64,000 bases of DNA, taken from NCBI RefSeq assembly GCF_004664715.2, contig NC_051066.1, positions 84,531,735 through 84,595,734 of the forward strand, in the 5' to 3' direction. Positions 54,666 to 64,000 of this stretch are shown piece by piece. Each line of letters opens with the position of its first letter. Within the stretch, counting starts at the first letter, position 1. The stretch comes from Peromyscus leucopus (lineage: Eukaryota > Chordata > Mammalia > Rodentia > Cricetidae). The notes under the pieces were generated by a model that was not told the DNA's origin, ran no database searches, and was given only the letters and a program-made list of their open reading frames with translations. The translations under genes were made by a program, and so were the position numbers.

Positions 54666-55944
54666 ACCACAAAAACAAGGAAGAAGAAAGTCACAAAGCG
54701 GGGAAGGGCTGAGACAGGGAGGGAAAGAAGAGAAGAGGAAGTGAGGAACTAAGAAAGGAACTCTGGCCCCAGTTGGTTTAATGTTCTGAAGTAAGAGTAA
54801 AACTCCTATGGAAGCCTTCCTTATGAATCCAGTACAGATAAGCCAGATGTTACAAAGGCTGTTCTTTCTTTTCATTCATTTTAAAGCTGTGTCCTTCTGG
54901 ATTTGCTCCCACATCAACCCTAAAAATGTTTCTGGACACCAATGGCCTACTCACTGTCAAAAACGTGATGACTTCAAGCTTCATCTTATTCACCTTCTCT
55001 GTGGTGTTGAAGATCACTGACTTCTTTTCTTGCTGAACTTTCTGTCCTCAGATGCTGTATTCTTCCTTGTTCCACATCTACTCAATGACTTCATTTTCCC
55101 TCAAAGACTGGTAAACCTGAGTTCCAGTCTTCACCTCTTGTTTACTGCTCTATGTTTTTCCTGGATAATCTCATCTATACTTTGGATTTCCTAAATGTAA
55201 TTTCCCGACCTATCTCCTGAGTTCTAGACATGTGAATGACAAACATCTCCACTGGAAATACTGAACATATGAGATGTATATGTCACTTAAGCCCTATATT
55301 CTACCAAAATGCTGTTTAAGTTTGTCAATGGGGTACATTTCTGAATATTTTTGTAATTCCTGTCCAAGGAATAAGACATACCAGTTTAAGTTGCATGAAG
55401 ACCAACCTACAAGAAGCAAGAGCAATTGGCATCTAAAACTTTTGGCTGGTACTGTATTTGACCCTTTCTTACAGAATAGAGACCCACATTCCCGAATTAA
55501 TAATAGAAAAGTAAAACCTGATGTTTGCAAAATATCTTGTTTAGCAATCCAAATACATCATACATAACATCTTCAGTACTCATATATCCCTCAACTCACA
55601 GCAAGGGAAAATAAATGCATAAATCTTATTTATATAGTTAATTTTATAAATTTATAAGCACATAATTCATACTGCTTCCTTTCCACTGATTTTTCATCTC
55701 CATCTCCTCCACTCAAGCTCTCCTTTCCCCTAACTCCTGGAAATGACCTATCTGCCCCCAGCACTACTATTTCCGCAGAGAATGCATTTACACAATAAAA
55801 AATACCTTTAATCTGGTTCTTTCTTCACATTTCAGTTCTGTCTGAGGTATTTTCTTTACAGTTTGTTCTGTTACTGCTGAGATATACCCACCATTCAGAT
55901 GTAGCACTGTTCACATAGTCACCTGCTGAACTACAGTTTGGTAT
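54666..55944. other. No recognised feature
   Basis: Non-coding DNA, purine-rich at 54680-54760. The overlapping frames at 55274-55567 on both strands lack domains. Confidence 0.4.
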
Positions 55945-56118
55945 TCCCGCTTCTTAGTGGTTGTTAATAAAATTTGTGTATGTCTTTATGGTAAGCCTTT
56001 GGATGAACATGAGTTTTACTTCTCTGAAGCAAATACCAAAGAACTCCTTAGCCTAAACCTGGTGGGAACACGACCTGAGAGTCAGCTAGAGAATCTGTGG
56101 CACTTTATGAGTAGTGAG
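55945..56118 (-). mobile_element. Ancient L1M 3' UTR, antisense, left piece
   Basis: 'gtgtatgtctttatggtaag', 'cctttggatgaacatgagtt', 'ttacttctctgaagcaaata' follow the reversed 3' UTR of an old L1. Continues after the B2 composite at about 57740. Confidence 0.55.
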
Positions 56119-56125
56119 ATCCAAT

Positions 56126-56275
56126 TGTTCTTCATTTTTAGATTTTTATAGATTTGTTTTATTTTTTGTATATGAGTAATCTGCCTGCATGTATGTATGT
56201 GCACCACAGGTGTACGCAATGATGGTCTCTGCTGTGCCATCGACGTTGGGCCCTCACTGGGACTCTTCCTAGACA
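56126..56275 (-). mobile_element. B2 SINE, 3' piece (split element)
   Basis: T-rich tail complement, 'ctgcctgcatgtatgtatgt' and 'gcaccacaggtgtac' are the reversed 3' half of B2. TCCAATT at about 56119-56125, just left, recurs at 57734-57740 and is the likely target duplication of the whole B2. Confidence 0.65.
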
Positions 56276-57672
56276 TTCTGTTGCTGCCCTGTGTCGTGGA
56301 GATTCTGTTGCCCTGAGTCGGCAGGACTGACCACTCCCTCACCCACCCGTGCTCCAACAGATCATAGATGGGGTGGATGTTGGAGTGGACCCAAACATAA
56401 CCCTGGTTCTGGGCTTGGGTAGTTGCAGGGTTGATCAGCCTGCCAGCCCTCCCCTGTCTTCACCACCAGGGGGAGCTCTCCAGCACTGCCCTGGCTAATT
56501 CACTCCTAGCAGCACTGAGCAAGGGGTAAGGCCAGTTCTCTCTGCTTTCCATCTTCAGGGTTGGTTCTTTCACACCTAAACCTTCAGGGCCAACTCTACT
56601 GTGTTGCCCAGGTGAAATGTAGGGGCCACTCTCCAGAGTGCTTGCTATAGCTGATGACAGGCAGGAACAGCTCTCCTGTTCTTATGACCTCAGGGCCAGT
56701 TCTTCGCCTGCCTCGGACAAGGATGGGCGGGGATCTCTCCCCCTCCCATGATGCCACATGACAGACGAATAATGGGGACAGCTCTCCCATGCTCACAACA
56801 TCTGGTCTGTCTTACCCACACCTCTGCCAACAGGGTCAGCTCTACTGTGCTGCCCAGACAAGGTGTGGGGTTCACTTTCCTGAATCCTAAAGCAGGTAAG
56901 GAGGAGAGTCAAAGGGGACAGAGACAAGGGGCAGGTTCAAAGGGGAAGCATCTTTCCCTCGCCCTCACCACCACATGGCAGATGAGGGGCTGTGACCAGC
57001 TAGCTATTCCACTCTCACACACTCAGGGCTGTCTCACCCACACCTCCACCAGCAGAGTTGGCTCTCTTGTGCTGCCCAGGTGAGGTGCAGGGCCTGCTCT
57101 CCCAAGTATTGCAGCTAGTTGGGGGCAGGGTCATTTCTCCCACTCTTACGACTTCAAGGCCAGCTCTCCCACCTGCCTGAGGCATTGATGGGGGGTGGGG
57201 GGGTGGAGGCGTCTTTCCTCCCACCTCCACCCCCTCCCATGCTGCCATAAGGGGCTAGGTCTCCCATGCCCATTTTCTCAGGGTTGGCCCCCCTGTGCCC
57301 TCATCAACAGGGTCAGCCCCGCTGTGCTACCCAGAATGAAGTACAGGGCCCACTTTCCCGTGTGTTGAAGCTAGTAAATGGGTCAGCCCCTCACCAGCTG
57401 GAGGTGGTAAGAGCAAGGGGGGAGGGCATCTGCATCCGCCCATTCATCACCATCCTCTCTTCAGTTCTGCCTCTCTCCCATGTACGTGACTCATTCTGCC
57501 TCTCTCTCTCTCTCTTTTCTGTCGCCATCCTGTACTCACTCGCTCCTAGTTGAGTCCTGCACCCACCACCCAGCGTGGTAGGGAGCTGTTGCTGTGTCGC
57601 TGCTCAGGGCTAGAGTCCCAAGCAGCTCCTGTTGAGTCCTGCCCAGGAGCAGAGCTCTCGCTGTTGCTGTAT
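56276..57672. repeat. GC-rich tandem-monomer block (about 1.4 kb) inside B2
   Basis: Four diverged units share 'ctgtgctgcccaggtgaggt'-like, 'cagggcc..ctctccc' and 'caacagggtcag' segments. The aligned motif starts at about 56593, 56839, 57061 and 57316, giving periods of 246, 222 and 255 bp. At the right end two shorter copies of 'gggctaga.tccc' (57609, 57667) are about 60 bp apart. Base composition is far more GC-rich than the flanks. It resembles promoter-type monomers of a retroelement or a minisatellite I cannot name. Open frames within it on both strands are by-products of composition. A 'ctctctctctctct' tract lies at 57500-57515. Confidence 0.6.
56463..56476 (+). promoter_or_regulatory. 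CTCF-like motif
   Basis: CCACCAGGGGGAGC differs from the canonical CTCF core CCACCAGGGGGCGC at one tolerated position. It lies in the GC-rich block before the first tandem unit. Binding is inferred from the motif only. Confidence 0.5.
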
Positions 57673-57733
57673 TCCGGGCTAGAATCCCCAGGCCAAGCAA
57701 CTGGTCTTAGTCGGTGAGCCACTCTCTAGCTCC
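57673..57733 (-). mobile_element. B2 SINE, 5' piece (split element)
   Basis: 'ggtcttagtcggtgagccac' then 'tctctagc' is the reversed B2 start. It pairs with 56126-56275 as the two ends of one antisense B2. Confidence 0.6.
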
Positions 57734-57734
57734 A

Positions 57735-58110
57735 ATTCTGCATTCTTACCAGTACTCACCAATAGTTTTCATTTTAGTTTTTAACTAGTTATATCCTTCA
57801 CTTCTGCTTTAACTCTTCTTCCCTGGATGGTTAACAGGGCGTTGATGTGCTTATTGGTCAAGCTTTCCCCCAGATTTCTCAGGATATTTAGGTTCCTTTA
57901 CCTTTCCAGATTTTTTTTTAAGTTTTCAACGGTTGTATTGACATATAAATGACAAAAAAAAAAAACTATAAACGTTTAATGGTTACCTCTATAATGTTTC
58001 TCTTGGCTTTTATTTAAAACTTAGGATTCATCTTCTCAGCAAGCTCTAACTACTCAATGCAGTATGTTAAGGATCATCCTCATGCTATACAATCTTTTCA
58101 TGTACATTTT
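57735..58110 (-). mobile_element. Ancient L1M 3' UTR, antisense, right piece
   Basis: 'ccaattctgcattcttacca', 'gatgtgcttattggtcaagc', 'tgtattgacatataaatgac' and 'gctctaactactcaatgcag' fit the reversed 3' UTR of an old L1. An A-run at 57954-57965 is a local expansion. Confidence 0.55.
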
Positions 58111-58111
58111 A

Positions 58112-58325
58112 AAATCAGCTTTGATGCAGAGCACTTCACTGGTCTTTTAGAGGATGCAGGTTAAGTCCAGTTCCCAGAACCCACATGGTGGTTAACAACC
58201 ATCGGTAACTTCAGTTCCAAGGGGCTAAACACACTTTTCTGGCCTCTATGGATACCAGCTGTGCAAATGGTGCACAGCCATACATTCAGACAAGACACCC
58301 AGATATGTAAAATTTTTAAAAATTA
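58112..58325 (+). mobile_element. B2/B3 SINE
   Basis: 'gttaagtccagttcccagaa', 'cccacatggtggttaacaac' and 'cttttctggcctctatggat', with an A-rich end. The head is diverged. Confidence 0.78.
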
Positions 58326-58369
58326 AAGCTCCCTCTCAAGCTTGTCTGCCAATAGGAAGGGACTCTTGG

Positions 58370-58690
58370 ACTCTGCCCTCACCTGCCCTGCTCATGCCTG
58401 GGGTCTAGGGGCTTTCTGTGAAGTTTCCAGCTTTTCTCTACCTTGGGGACTTGCTTAACATTCCCACAGCCCACTCCCCATCTGAGACTCTACCCTCTTA
58501 ACCTTTCTTTATAGCATTTATCATCATCCAGCAGTGATGTTGCACTTAGCCATTTCATTTTTATTGTTCTGTTCCACATCAACAGCATGAGAACATGCTG
58601 GGTAGTTTTGTTCATTTTTGTACCTCCAGAGGCTAGAATACTGTGTAGCATGCAGTATTCCCTCTTTCATCTTCTCCTCTGTTCATCCTT
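58370..58690 (+). mobile_element. L2 fragment
   Basis: 'agcatttatcatcatccagc', 'tgttccacatcaacagcatg' and 'gtacctccagaggctagaat' follow the L2 3' end. Diverged. Confidence 0.5.
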
Positions 58691-59769
58691 CCTCCTTTCC
58701 CCCTCACTCTCCACTCTTCCCACCCCTCATATGTGGCTATAGCATGGAAAAAATATTCAATCACAGAATCCCATGGGAAAAGGTACACATATTTCTCTAT
58801 CTTGTTAGGAACAACTCTTGTTCATAGATACAGAATATGCAATACATTTAATGTACATATACTAAAGCCTACAGTGTATCAGATCTGACTTTATTAAAAT
58901 AGAAATTATACGTGGTCTCAATTCATAGTCTAGTTTAATTAAAGAGAGGTGTGTAAATATATAGGACATAAGAGAACAGTGCTTACAAAAACAATATATT
59001 ACTCAGTGAGAGGTTAAAAAATAAATCATCGTGGTCAAGACAAATTCAGCAATAGCAATCAAACAGAGGGAAGACTAATGTCACAGTGCAGGTTTGGCAC
59101 AGAAGTTGCCCCATTTGGCCAACCTGGGAGTTGATCAAGGTGATTCAAGTGTACCGTGAGTCATGCGTAATTTCATGATAGTTTTTGCTGTGTTTGTGGT
59201 TATGAAACGAGCCTCACACTACCATTCCTAATATTAGAAGATTCCGTTCTAACAAGTACAAAGTGTCAAGGGAGTGGGTGTGTATAGTGTGGGGTTTATT
59301 TGTTCTCCAATGGGTCTGGGTTGCAGCGAACTCAGCACTCACCAAATAAGAAACACATACCGGAACTTTCCTTAATTTGCTGAATGGGACTAAACAAGAG
59401 GCGCTTGGGGGCACATTCAGGGGAACTCGGAGAGCACAATGGAGGAATACAGAAGGTGAATAGTAAGAGCTAAAATGTTCTCTTGAAATGAAATTGCCCT
59501 TCTGAGTAAACATTTAGCAAACTGGCAGATCCATAACTCTGGGGTTCAGAGGCCTGAACATAGCAATAGCAACAGCAGGAAGTTGTCTTGAGAACATAGC
59601 CCCAGTTTCCAGACCATATTTCATTAGTGAAATCTTCCGGAGTTCTGTTTCTAACTCCATTTAAGATCAAGGATGGAAACTTGGCACATAAGAGGACACA
59701 GTATGAAGATGGAGAGATACAGTGTAATATCTTTGGGGGGATGTAGTAGGAATGGAGAATAGCTGAGTG
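58691..59769. other. No recognised feature
   Basis: Apparently single-copy non-coding DNA. Minus frames 59214-59513 and 59470-59808 overlap and lack domains. Confidence 0.45.
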
Positions 59770-59935
59770 ATTGGTTATTCCACATTCATTATCCCAACTG
59801 ATCTTCACAGTATCCCTGATGGCTAAATATTGCTTGTTTTCTTCATTTTATATGAGAAAAGACTGAGGCTCAGACAGAAGAGATATTTCTAACAGTAAGA
59901 GTCAGGAGTGAGTCCTGGTCTTTGTTCTCCCTTCC
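59770..59935 (+). mobile_element. MIR SINE
   Basis: 'cattatcccaactgatcttc', 'ttcattttatatgagaaaag' and 'actgaggctcagacagaaga' follow MIR order. Confidence 0.75.
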
Positions 59936-60007
59936 TACAGTTTATTCTTTCTTCTCCACTTGCTGTGTGAAGCTATGGAAAATGGGTTGTAAAGTTCTAG
60001 TCTAAAG

Positions 60008-60130
60008 CAGTGTTTCATAGCCTAGACTGCATATTGGGAATCACCTGGGAATTTTACAACACTCTGATGTCTGTGTACCAACACTGGAGGCTCATATTTA
60101 GGTGGAGTACAATCTGTACAATGAGGTTTT
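60008..60130 (+). mobile_element. MER5A hAT fragment
   Basis: 'cagtgtttcatagcctagac', 'tgcatattgggaatcacctg' and 'ggaattttacaacactctga' match the MER5A 5' half. Confidence 0.78.
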
Positions 60131-60165
60131 TTGTTCTAACCTGCTTTTATTGAAAATATTTTTTT

Positions 60166-60326
60166 GCCAGGAAGGGGGCTGGTGGTGGCACATGCTTTTA
60201 ATCTCAGCACTCAAGAAGCAGAGGTAGGTGGAGATCTGTGAGTTCCAGGATTCTAGGACATCCTGGTCTACAGAGACAGTTCCAGGACAGCCAAAGCAAC
60301 ACAGAGAACCTCTGTCTTGGAAAGGA
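60166..60326 (+). mobile_element. B1 SINE
   Basis: 'ggctggtggtggcacatgct', 'aatctcagcactcaagaagc', 'cagttccaggacagccaaag'. The tail has become a purine repeat. Confidence 0.85.
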
Positions 60327-60368
60327 AGGAGGAGGAGGAAGAGGAGAAGGAAGAAGAGGAGGAGAAAA
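60327..60368. repeat. (GGA/GAA)n purine tract
   Basis: Imperfect GGA/GAA array grown from the B1 tail. Confidence 0.9.
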
Positions 60369-60497
60369 TAAATTTTTCATATAATATATTTTGATCATAT
60401 ATATCCCCTCCCCCAATCCTCCCAGATCCTATCCACCCAACTTTATGTTCTTTCTCTCTTTGCTAAAAACAAAACAAAAATCAAAACAAAAAAGCTG

Positions 60498-60885
60498 CCT
60501 CAGTTAAGGTTTCTATTGCTGTGATGAAATACCATGACTAAAAGCAAGATGGGGAGGAAAGGGTTTATTTAGTTTACACTTCCACACCATAGTCTACCAT
60601 TAAAGGAAGTCAGGACAGGATTCAAAAGGGACCAGAAGCTAGAGGCAGGAGCTGATGCAGAGGCCACGAATGAGTTCTGCTTCCTGGTTTGCTCCCCATG
60701 GCTTGCTCAGCCTATTTTCTCATAGAACCCAGAACCAAAGACAATGGACTGGGCCCTCCCCTCATCAATCACTAGTTAAGAAAATCCTTACAACCAGATT
60801 TTATGGAGGCATCTTCTCAATTGAGATTCCCTCCACTCTGATGACTTTAGCGTGTGTCAAGTTGCATAAAACTAGACAATAAACA
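60498..60885 (+). mobile_element. Rodent medium-reiteration repeat (near full length)
   Basis: 'cagttaaggtttctattgct', 'gtgatgaaataccatgacta', 'ggggaggaaagggtttattt', 'ggcaggagctgatgcagagg', 'gctccccatggcttgctcag', 'actgggccctcccctcatca', 'gtgtgtcaagttgcat'. The best copy of this family in the window and a reference for 1-205, 35700-36075 and 42895-43050. Confidence 0.78.
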
Positions 60886-60934
60886 AGCAAAACATTCCAA
60901 AAGAAAGCAAAATGAAACCACAAAAATACAACTG

Positions 60935-61962
60935 AGTTGATTTTATGTTGGTCAACTACTCCTATGCACAGGACTTGCACTGGAATGTGATTGATGTGCC
61001 TACTAAGACTCCACCAGAGAAAACTGATTTTCCCTTTGTCAATGGGTATCAGTTACAGATAGCTTTTTGGTTAAGGTGGAACCCCCTGTCTATTTCCACC
61101 TCTCAATGTTGGGAGTCCCTCTGGCTTGAACCTGTGGAAGTCTTGTGTATTCTGTCATAGTCTCTGTGAGTTCATGGTTATCAGTCCTATTGTGCCTGGA
61201 AGGCACTGATTGGTTGGAGTTGTATACCACCTCTGGCTCTTACTATATTTCTGCCTTCTCTTCAGCATAGGTCCCAGATTTCAGAGGGGAAGGCTTTGAT
61301 GAAGACATCCCATTTAGGAATGAATGTCCCAAAGTCTCTCACTCTCTACACATTGTCCAGTTGTGGTTCTCTGTGCTAATTCCCATCTACCCCAAAAAGC
61401 TTTTCTTGAAGGCTGAGTGAGGCACTGATCTACAGTTATAGCAATATATCATTAGGAGTTATTTTATTGCTATATTCCTTTAGCAAAACAGTAGTAGTAG
61501 GTTTTACCCTGGGCCCATTTTTATCTTGTCTTAGGTTTTTGGCTACTTTAACAGTGTCAGGTATGGGTCCCACCTCATGGAGTGGGGCCTAAATCCTATT
61601 TTTTAAGTGGTTAGTTATGCTTGTAATATTTGTGCCACGGTTGTGTCAGCACATCATGCAGGTAGGTCACTGCTGTAGGTTTTAGGAGTTGTAGTGGGTG
61701 ATACTGATGATTACCTTTCTCCTCTGGTAGTGTGCAGAGCACCTTCCCGTACCGTGAATGATGGCCAATAGGGGTAAAGTTTCTGGTTTAACACCAGTTT
61801 GACTTCTCCCATGTTCAATGACATAAGTCTTGTCTTTAGCAATAGTGCCTATGCTTGAGGGTTTCCATGAGGCTCCTTTGGCCAATGACTCAACAAAACG
61901 TTGGGATTTTTATGCTCTACACTTGAGAACAACTATGGAGAAATGATATAAATTAAAAATTT
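60935..61962 (-). mobile_element. L1 3' UTR, antisense, about 1 kb
   Basis: In plus orientation: 'tgttggtcaactactcctat', 'agaaaactgattttcccttt', 'ctctggcttgaacctgtgga', 'tctctcactctctacacatt', 'cattaggagttattttattg', 'cccacctcatggagtggggc', 'ctcctctggtagtgtgcaga'. This is a long rodent L1 3' UTR running in reverse. ORF2 is absent, so the copy is 5'-truncated. Confidence 0.75.
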
Positions 61963-62804
61963 GCTGACCTCCATCATAGGTTCACAAATTAGAGTCCTAG
62001 AGATGACAGTATTTTATAATCTTCCTAGACCATTCTAGTAAGCATCCAGACCTGAGGACCACAATGAGTAATTGCAGAAGATCAGGAATTAGACTCACTT
62101 ATGTCCTTGCCTGTGTACTCAAGGGAAACTGATTTATCTTCAGAACATGTGTCTTTTCATCTTAAAAATGATGCTTCTGGTATTTTCCCATCAATGTCTG
62201 GAACAGTCAAAGGAGAAGTAGTAATTGTAAGAGTCCTTTAGAAATCATAAGGTGTCATACACTTGTAAAGTGTAATGATTGGTACATTAATGTCCCTGAC
62301 TGCTTTTAATCTCTGACATTTACTGGTAGGTCCATGGAGAAGAATCCTAGTTTCATAACTCTGCACTAGAAACGCCCTCTTGTATCGTCTTTCCAACTCA
62401 CAAGGACCTACTGGCTGAACAGATTCTCTTTCCCATCAGAGGAGAGAATATACAGAAGAAGCTTGCCTCAGTGAGAGGAAATGGAGAGATGAGGACTGTG
62501 TAACCTCAACCACAGGCATTTGTTGTCAAAGATCTGAATTCAACTGAAGGGCTGAAGTGTTAGCTGATATGCTTTTTCCCAGCACTCACATTCAATTCAG
62601 AAATGAGACTTCCCATTACCAAGAATAGTCCATCCCAGTGGGAGTGCAGAGCTTCTTCCTCTGGGTTTTAGACGGACTTGGGTGTGTGGTGAGGACACAC
62701 AAAGAAAAAAAAACACATTACACAGACATTTTCCAACTCCTGTTTTCTAATAGACTATGACTCTTCACATTTTCAGGATGAGGCATGCAGAAGCTGGATT
62801 AGTG
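61963..62804. other. No recognised feature
   Basis: Apparently single-copy non-coding DNA. Nothing recognised. Confidence 0.45.
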
Positions 62805-63155
62805 ACTTGTGTTGTTGCTTGGATAAAATGCCTAACTTGAACACAGCTTAAGAAAGGAAAGCTTTATTCAAGGGTATGGTCAGCCCATCATGGTATCAGG
62901 GGTCTGAGGTAGATAGTCATATTGCATCTGTAGTCAGGAAGCAGGACAGATGAATGCTGGTGATCAGCATGCTGTTTCTCCTTTTTATTCCATCCTAAAA
63001 CCCCACCTATGGTATTCTTCTTCACACATTTAGGGTAGCTCTTTCTACTTCAACTAACCTAATCTATATAATCCCTCACAAACATGCCCAAAGCTACGTT
63101 TCCATGGTTTGTCTAAATTCCAGCAAGCTGATAAACAGTATTAATCATCCCAGGG
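62805..63155 (+). mobile_element. Rodent medium-reiteration repeat
   Basis: 'gtgttgttgcttggataaaa', 'gtcagcccatcatggtatca', 'cagatgaatgctggtgatca', 'acacatttagggtagctctt', 'aacagtattaatcatccc'. Same family as 46268 and 49560. Confidence 0.68.
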
Positions 63156-63734
63156 GCTTGTGGCCTTTTGAGAGGTAGGAAAGATTGACAAACATTAACG
63201 TCTGGGATGTTCTCTAGCAATTCTGAGTTCCATCCTATGTATCTTTTAAACTATCCATAATAGTCCTACAGTAGTAAATATTGAGACTACAAAGGGGAAA
63301 AAGCAGAATAAGAGAAGGGAAACCATACTCATATCCCCAGGTCTCTACCTTTCCCTGGGGCTTCCTCTAGGGACAATCTGTCAACTCTACCTTTCTAACT
63401 TCAGCAGAGGATCCACCCTCCTCCAAAGCCTTGTGCCAAGTGATTCACAGACAGAATTGCTACATTCATGAGTTGTGAAAGAGCAAACTAATTTCTAAGA
63501 GAAAATCAGGCAAAAATACCCAAGGCAATATAAAAAATAAATACAATTATAAATACAGATATTTTTATTACTATTGACTCTGTCCCTTGTACCAAAAATC
63601 CACCCTCTGAAATCACTGACAATGGAGATGTCTCAAGCATGCAACTAGGCATCTCAAAACATATGCAAATATACCATATTACACGTTACATGCTTGAGAC
63701 ATTTTCTTTCACTTTAGCCCTCAGAAAAGAGAGA
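63156..63734. other. No recognised feature
   Basis: Non-coding DNA. Nothing recognised. Confidence 0.4.
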
Positions 63735-63830
63735 ATTATCTGTTGTTTTGTAGTTCAGTGGTAGAATATTTGCCAAGCATGTACAGGCCCTGGATTTGAT
63801 TCCAAGTAGCAGGGGAATGGAAGAAATTGC
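63735..63830 (+). mobile_element. ID SINE
   Basis: tRNA-Ala/BC1-type head: 'gtagttcagtggtagaatat' (A-box region), 'ttgccaagcatgtacaggcc', 'tggatttgattccaagtagc' (B-box region). Diverged, without a clear A-tail. Confidence 0.75.
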
Positions 63831-64000
63831 AATTTATTCCATTCTAATAGAGTCTTATATAGAGATTCCAGAATGCTGGAATCTGTAGTAACAGCTTTAT
63901 TTTAAACAACAGTGTATTATTATTCAGAGCAAATCTATTAACCAAATCAGTGCAAATCTGGGTATCTAATTTGTAGAAAATATCTAATAAAAAATATTAA
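63831..64000. other. No recognised feature to window end
   Basis: AT-rich non-coding DNA. Nothing recognised. Confidence 0.4.

Noticed and set aside
56593..57330. CRISPR-like array (regular repeats with spacers)
   Set aside because: Units are 222-255 bp, diverged and GC-rich, in a rodent genome; not short identical repeats with unique spacers.
56690..57553. Several overlapping frames of 60-111 codons on both strands
   Set aside because: They lie in the GC-rich tandem block where stop codons are scarce. They repeat with the monomer and show no domain.
59214..59808. Overlapping minus-strand frames of 99 and 112 codons
   Set aside because: No recognisable domain, no splice context, and no repeat or conserved motif to support a gene.

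Overview
This is nuclear DNA from a rodent, almost certainly a cricetid (vole, hamster or deer-mouse group). The evidence is the repeat content: B1, B2, B3, B4 and ID SINEs, rodent-type L1 with a cricetid-style 3' UTR, the rodent hAT element URR1, rodent class II ERV LTRs, and older mammalian repeats (MIR, L2, MER5, L1M, MLT1, ERVL). The youngest B1 copies end in the 'gcgcaaagctacacag' form that I associate with cricetids. I found no intact host gene, no convincing exon, no RNA gene outside SINEs, and no CRISPR array. The window looks intergenic or deep-intronic. Family names come from recall of consensus sequences, not from a search.

Layout. 1-7.6 kb: L1 3' UTR debris, then a long antisense L1 (2735-7595) with 5' UTR, ORF1 and most of ORF2, interrupted by two ERV LTRs. 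7.6-19.4 kb: MIR; an L1M tail split by a B1; L1 3' UTR fragments of several subfamilies in both orientations; an MLT1 LTR; B1, B2 and B3 SINEs; hAT and MER5 relics. 19.4-23.5 kb: a roughly 4.1-kb class II (ERVK-like) provirus relic on the minus strand, with two LTRs, a polypurine tract against the 3' LTR, non-coding internal DNA, and a diverged direct duplication of about 0.85 kb. 23.5-31.3 kb: SINEs, an L1 3' UTR, a 305-bp solo LTR, an inverted B4 pair that can fold into a long hairpin, and MIR/L2. 31.3-34.6 kb: the longest stretch free of recognised repeats.

34.6-43.1 kb: L1 3' ends (one young, with a 12-bp target duplication), B2/B1 copies, an MLT1 LTR and rodent medium-reiteration repeats. 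45.5-48.6 kb: a decayed ERVL pol (RNase H, integrase and dUTPase-like regions in order) carrying later insertions. 48.9-52.5 kb: a solo LTR with exact 6-bp duplications, an ancient L1 split by another repeat, and URR1 with 8-bp duplications. 55.9-58.1 kb: the most unusual locus, an ancient L1 containing a B2 that is itself split by a GC-rich block of about 1.4 kb made of four 222-255-bp tandem units. 58.1-64 kb: B2, L2, MIR, MER5, B1, a 1-kb L1 3' UTR and an ID element.

Nothing here works together as an operon or pathway. The biology is layered retrotransposition, and several insertion orders can be read from nesting and target-site duplications. I do not see evidence for a new enzymatic or defence system. 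The most informative observations are the split-B2 tandem block with its CTCF-like motif, the duplicated ERV leader, the B4 inverted repeat, and the ERVL pol relic.
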